A stretch of 42,139 nucleotides of DNA from Coprinopsis marcescibilis (Eukaryota > Basidiomycota > Agaricomycetes > Agaricales > Psathyrellaceae), in the NCBI GenBank assembly GCA_004369085.1, contig ML210271.1, positions 47,106 to 89,244 of the forward strand, written 5' to 3'. The position numbers were made by a program, and so were the translations under genes. Below are positions 41,287-42,139 of this stretch, piece after piece (the first letter of the stretch is position 1; each line of letters opens with the position of its first letter). The notes beneath the pieces were generated by a model. It searched no databases, was not told the origin of the DNA, and saw only the letters and a list, made by a program, of their open reading frames with translations.

Positions 41287-42041
41287 ATGCCCCCTCGACG
41301 CAAGAAGAAGCTGCTGGTTGTAGATAATTTGTAAGTGTTCTTTCTTCACTTTCATTTCAAGGTGTGCTTGCTGGCACCGCCACACAATCAGCTGGGATCC
41401 ATTACGGTACATTGATGATTATGATGATTTTCCTTACATTGTTATTAGTGACAACGAAGCTGGCATAGACCCCGGCACTGATCATGGTGCAAAATCTGTT
41501 ACTACTAGGCACGTCTATTTTGTTTGGGTTTTATCATCAGGTTCTGACTTATCTATGCTAGGTCCAGTCGCGGTCGTACTGCCAATGTTGTCGCATCTGC
41601 CCTGTACGTCTATCTCTGATCTGACCTTACTTCATTGTGCTCATATGAAGGGTTACCAGTCCTAGTACCACCATTGATGCACATTTGTCTTCATCGGGTG
41701 TAGAGACTGGGACTTGGCTGCGACCAGCCAAGCCCATCTCCGTTCTCCTATCACAACACATCTCGCACCCAACAGCGCCAACACGGTGCAATCATTTAGG
41801 CGCCCGATCACATGACCACCGAAACTTCGAGATTCCCGCCCATCGCAAGCATCCCTATGCCCCTTCGAACCATATCTCCGCCCCAAAACACCTCAACTCC
41901 ACTCTTTCGATCATCGGGCACCATCTTTGGACTTCATCTCGCTTCCGAGCACCCAACAAAGCCCAGAATTGGCTTAGTGCGTGGGAGACCAACCCTGAAG
42001 ACCCAAAAATACCTCAAACACAGGGAAGATTGGGCCGGTAA
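41287..42041 (+). CDS. Unknown small-exon gene, 194 aa model
   Basis: Exons 41287-41330, 41392-41508, 41562-41603 and 41660-42041. The start MPPRRKKKLLVVDN is strongly basic, and an acidic block follows (RYIDDYDDFPYIVISDNEAG). The third exon is tiny (SSRGRTANVVASA). Intron 1 (GTAAGT..ATCAG) and intron 3 (GTACGT..ACCAG) are good. Intron 2 needs a GC donor (GCACGT) to keep frame; the GT option at 41513 leads to an early stop. The last exon is Pro/His-rich and its composition shifts at about 41720, so the true 3' end is uncertain. Divergent from the 39767-40884 gene. No domain is recognised; the K/R-rich N-terminus could be a nuclear signal. Confidence 0.45.
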
Positions 42042-42139
42042 ATCGTTTTTCATCGTATCTATACCCGTGTTTAGGGCTCTGTCTTGCATATACGAATATT
42101 CCAGAGCCTCTTGGCTCAACTTTCCCCATTTTATTTTAT

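Noticed and set aside
1..42139. CRISPR arrays, operons and bacterial-type signals
   Set aside because: No regularly spaced direct repeats with spacers, and the gene structures are eukaryotic with introns and TATA promoters.

Overview
The window looks like nuclear DNA of a filamentous basidiomycete, most likely an Agaricomycete. Nearly every gene is interrupted by short introns (about 45-66 nt, GT..AG, with CTNAC-like branch sites). The gene content also fits: a FunK1-type fungal kinase, a variant F-box protein, a MYND-finger protein, a fused two-half chromate transporter, a CRN/RHS-type P-loop NTPase relic, Ser-rich GPI-type secreted proteins, and TA-flanked Tc1/pogo-like miniature transposons. 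Two runs of N (13765-14054 and 25382-25411) are assembly gaps, and each lies between the arms of an inverted repeat.

Layout. 0-3.1 kb: MYND-finger gene (+) and an unknown gene (-). 3.1-5.5 kb: intergenic DNA with a 661-bp TA-flanked TIR element. 5.5-6.5 kb: two tandem TATA-driven paralogous small genes. 7.4-10.7 kb: a complete seven-exon Polo-like kinase. 11.5-13.3 kb: a decayed CRN/RHS-type NTPase-nuclease gene with an internal 206-bp inversion. 14.9-16.0 kb: Ser-rich GPI-type protein. 16-18.8 kb: gene-poor DNA with a 723-bp inverted-repeat element. 18.8-19.35 kb (-): a small secreted precursor with repeated RRQF[ED]SPxW units between dibasic sites. 19.5-20.7 kb: coding relics. 21.8-24.8 kb: dihydrofolate synthase (+) and F-box gene (-), convergent. 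26.4-28.9 kb: FunK1 kinase. 29.6-31.2 kb: chromate transporter. 31.4-33.7 kb: a secreted protein (+) and a single-pass membrane protein (-). 34.5-35.9 kb (-): the shared alpha subunit of farnesyl/geranylgeranyl transferase. 36.5-38.4 kb: decayed gene sequence containing a pogo-like deletion element. 38.6-42.0 kb: a cluster of small-exon genes of unknown function, one of them with an in-frame stop.

The housekeeping genes (PLK, FOL3, RAM2-type alpha subunit) are intact once introns are modelled. They alternate with accessory islands rich in inverted repeats, mobile-element debris and lineage-specific genes. The strongest candidate for an undescribed system is the minus-strand gene at 18833-19347. 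It encodes a signal peptide followed by four Lys-Arg/Arg-Arg-bounded units. Three of these share a core that is conserved in protein but diverged at synonymous sites, and each sits on its own phase-0 exon. This is the architecture of a kexin-processed secreted peptide precursor (pheromone-like or RiPP-like). No tailoring enzyme is visible next to it.

All exon models were made by eye from splice-site consensus and reading frame. No homology search was run, so family names rest on recognised motifs.
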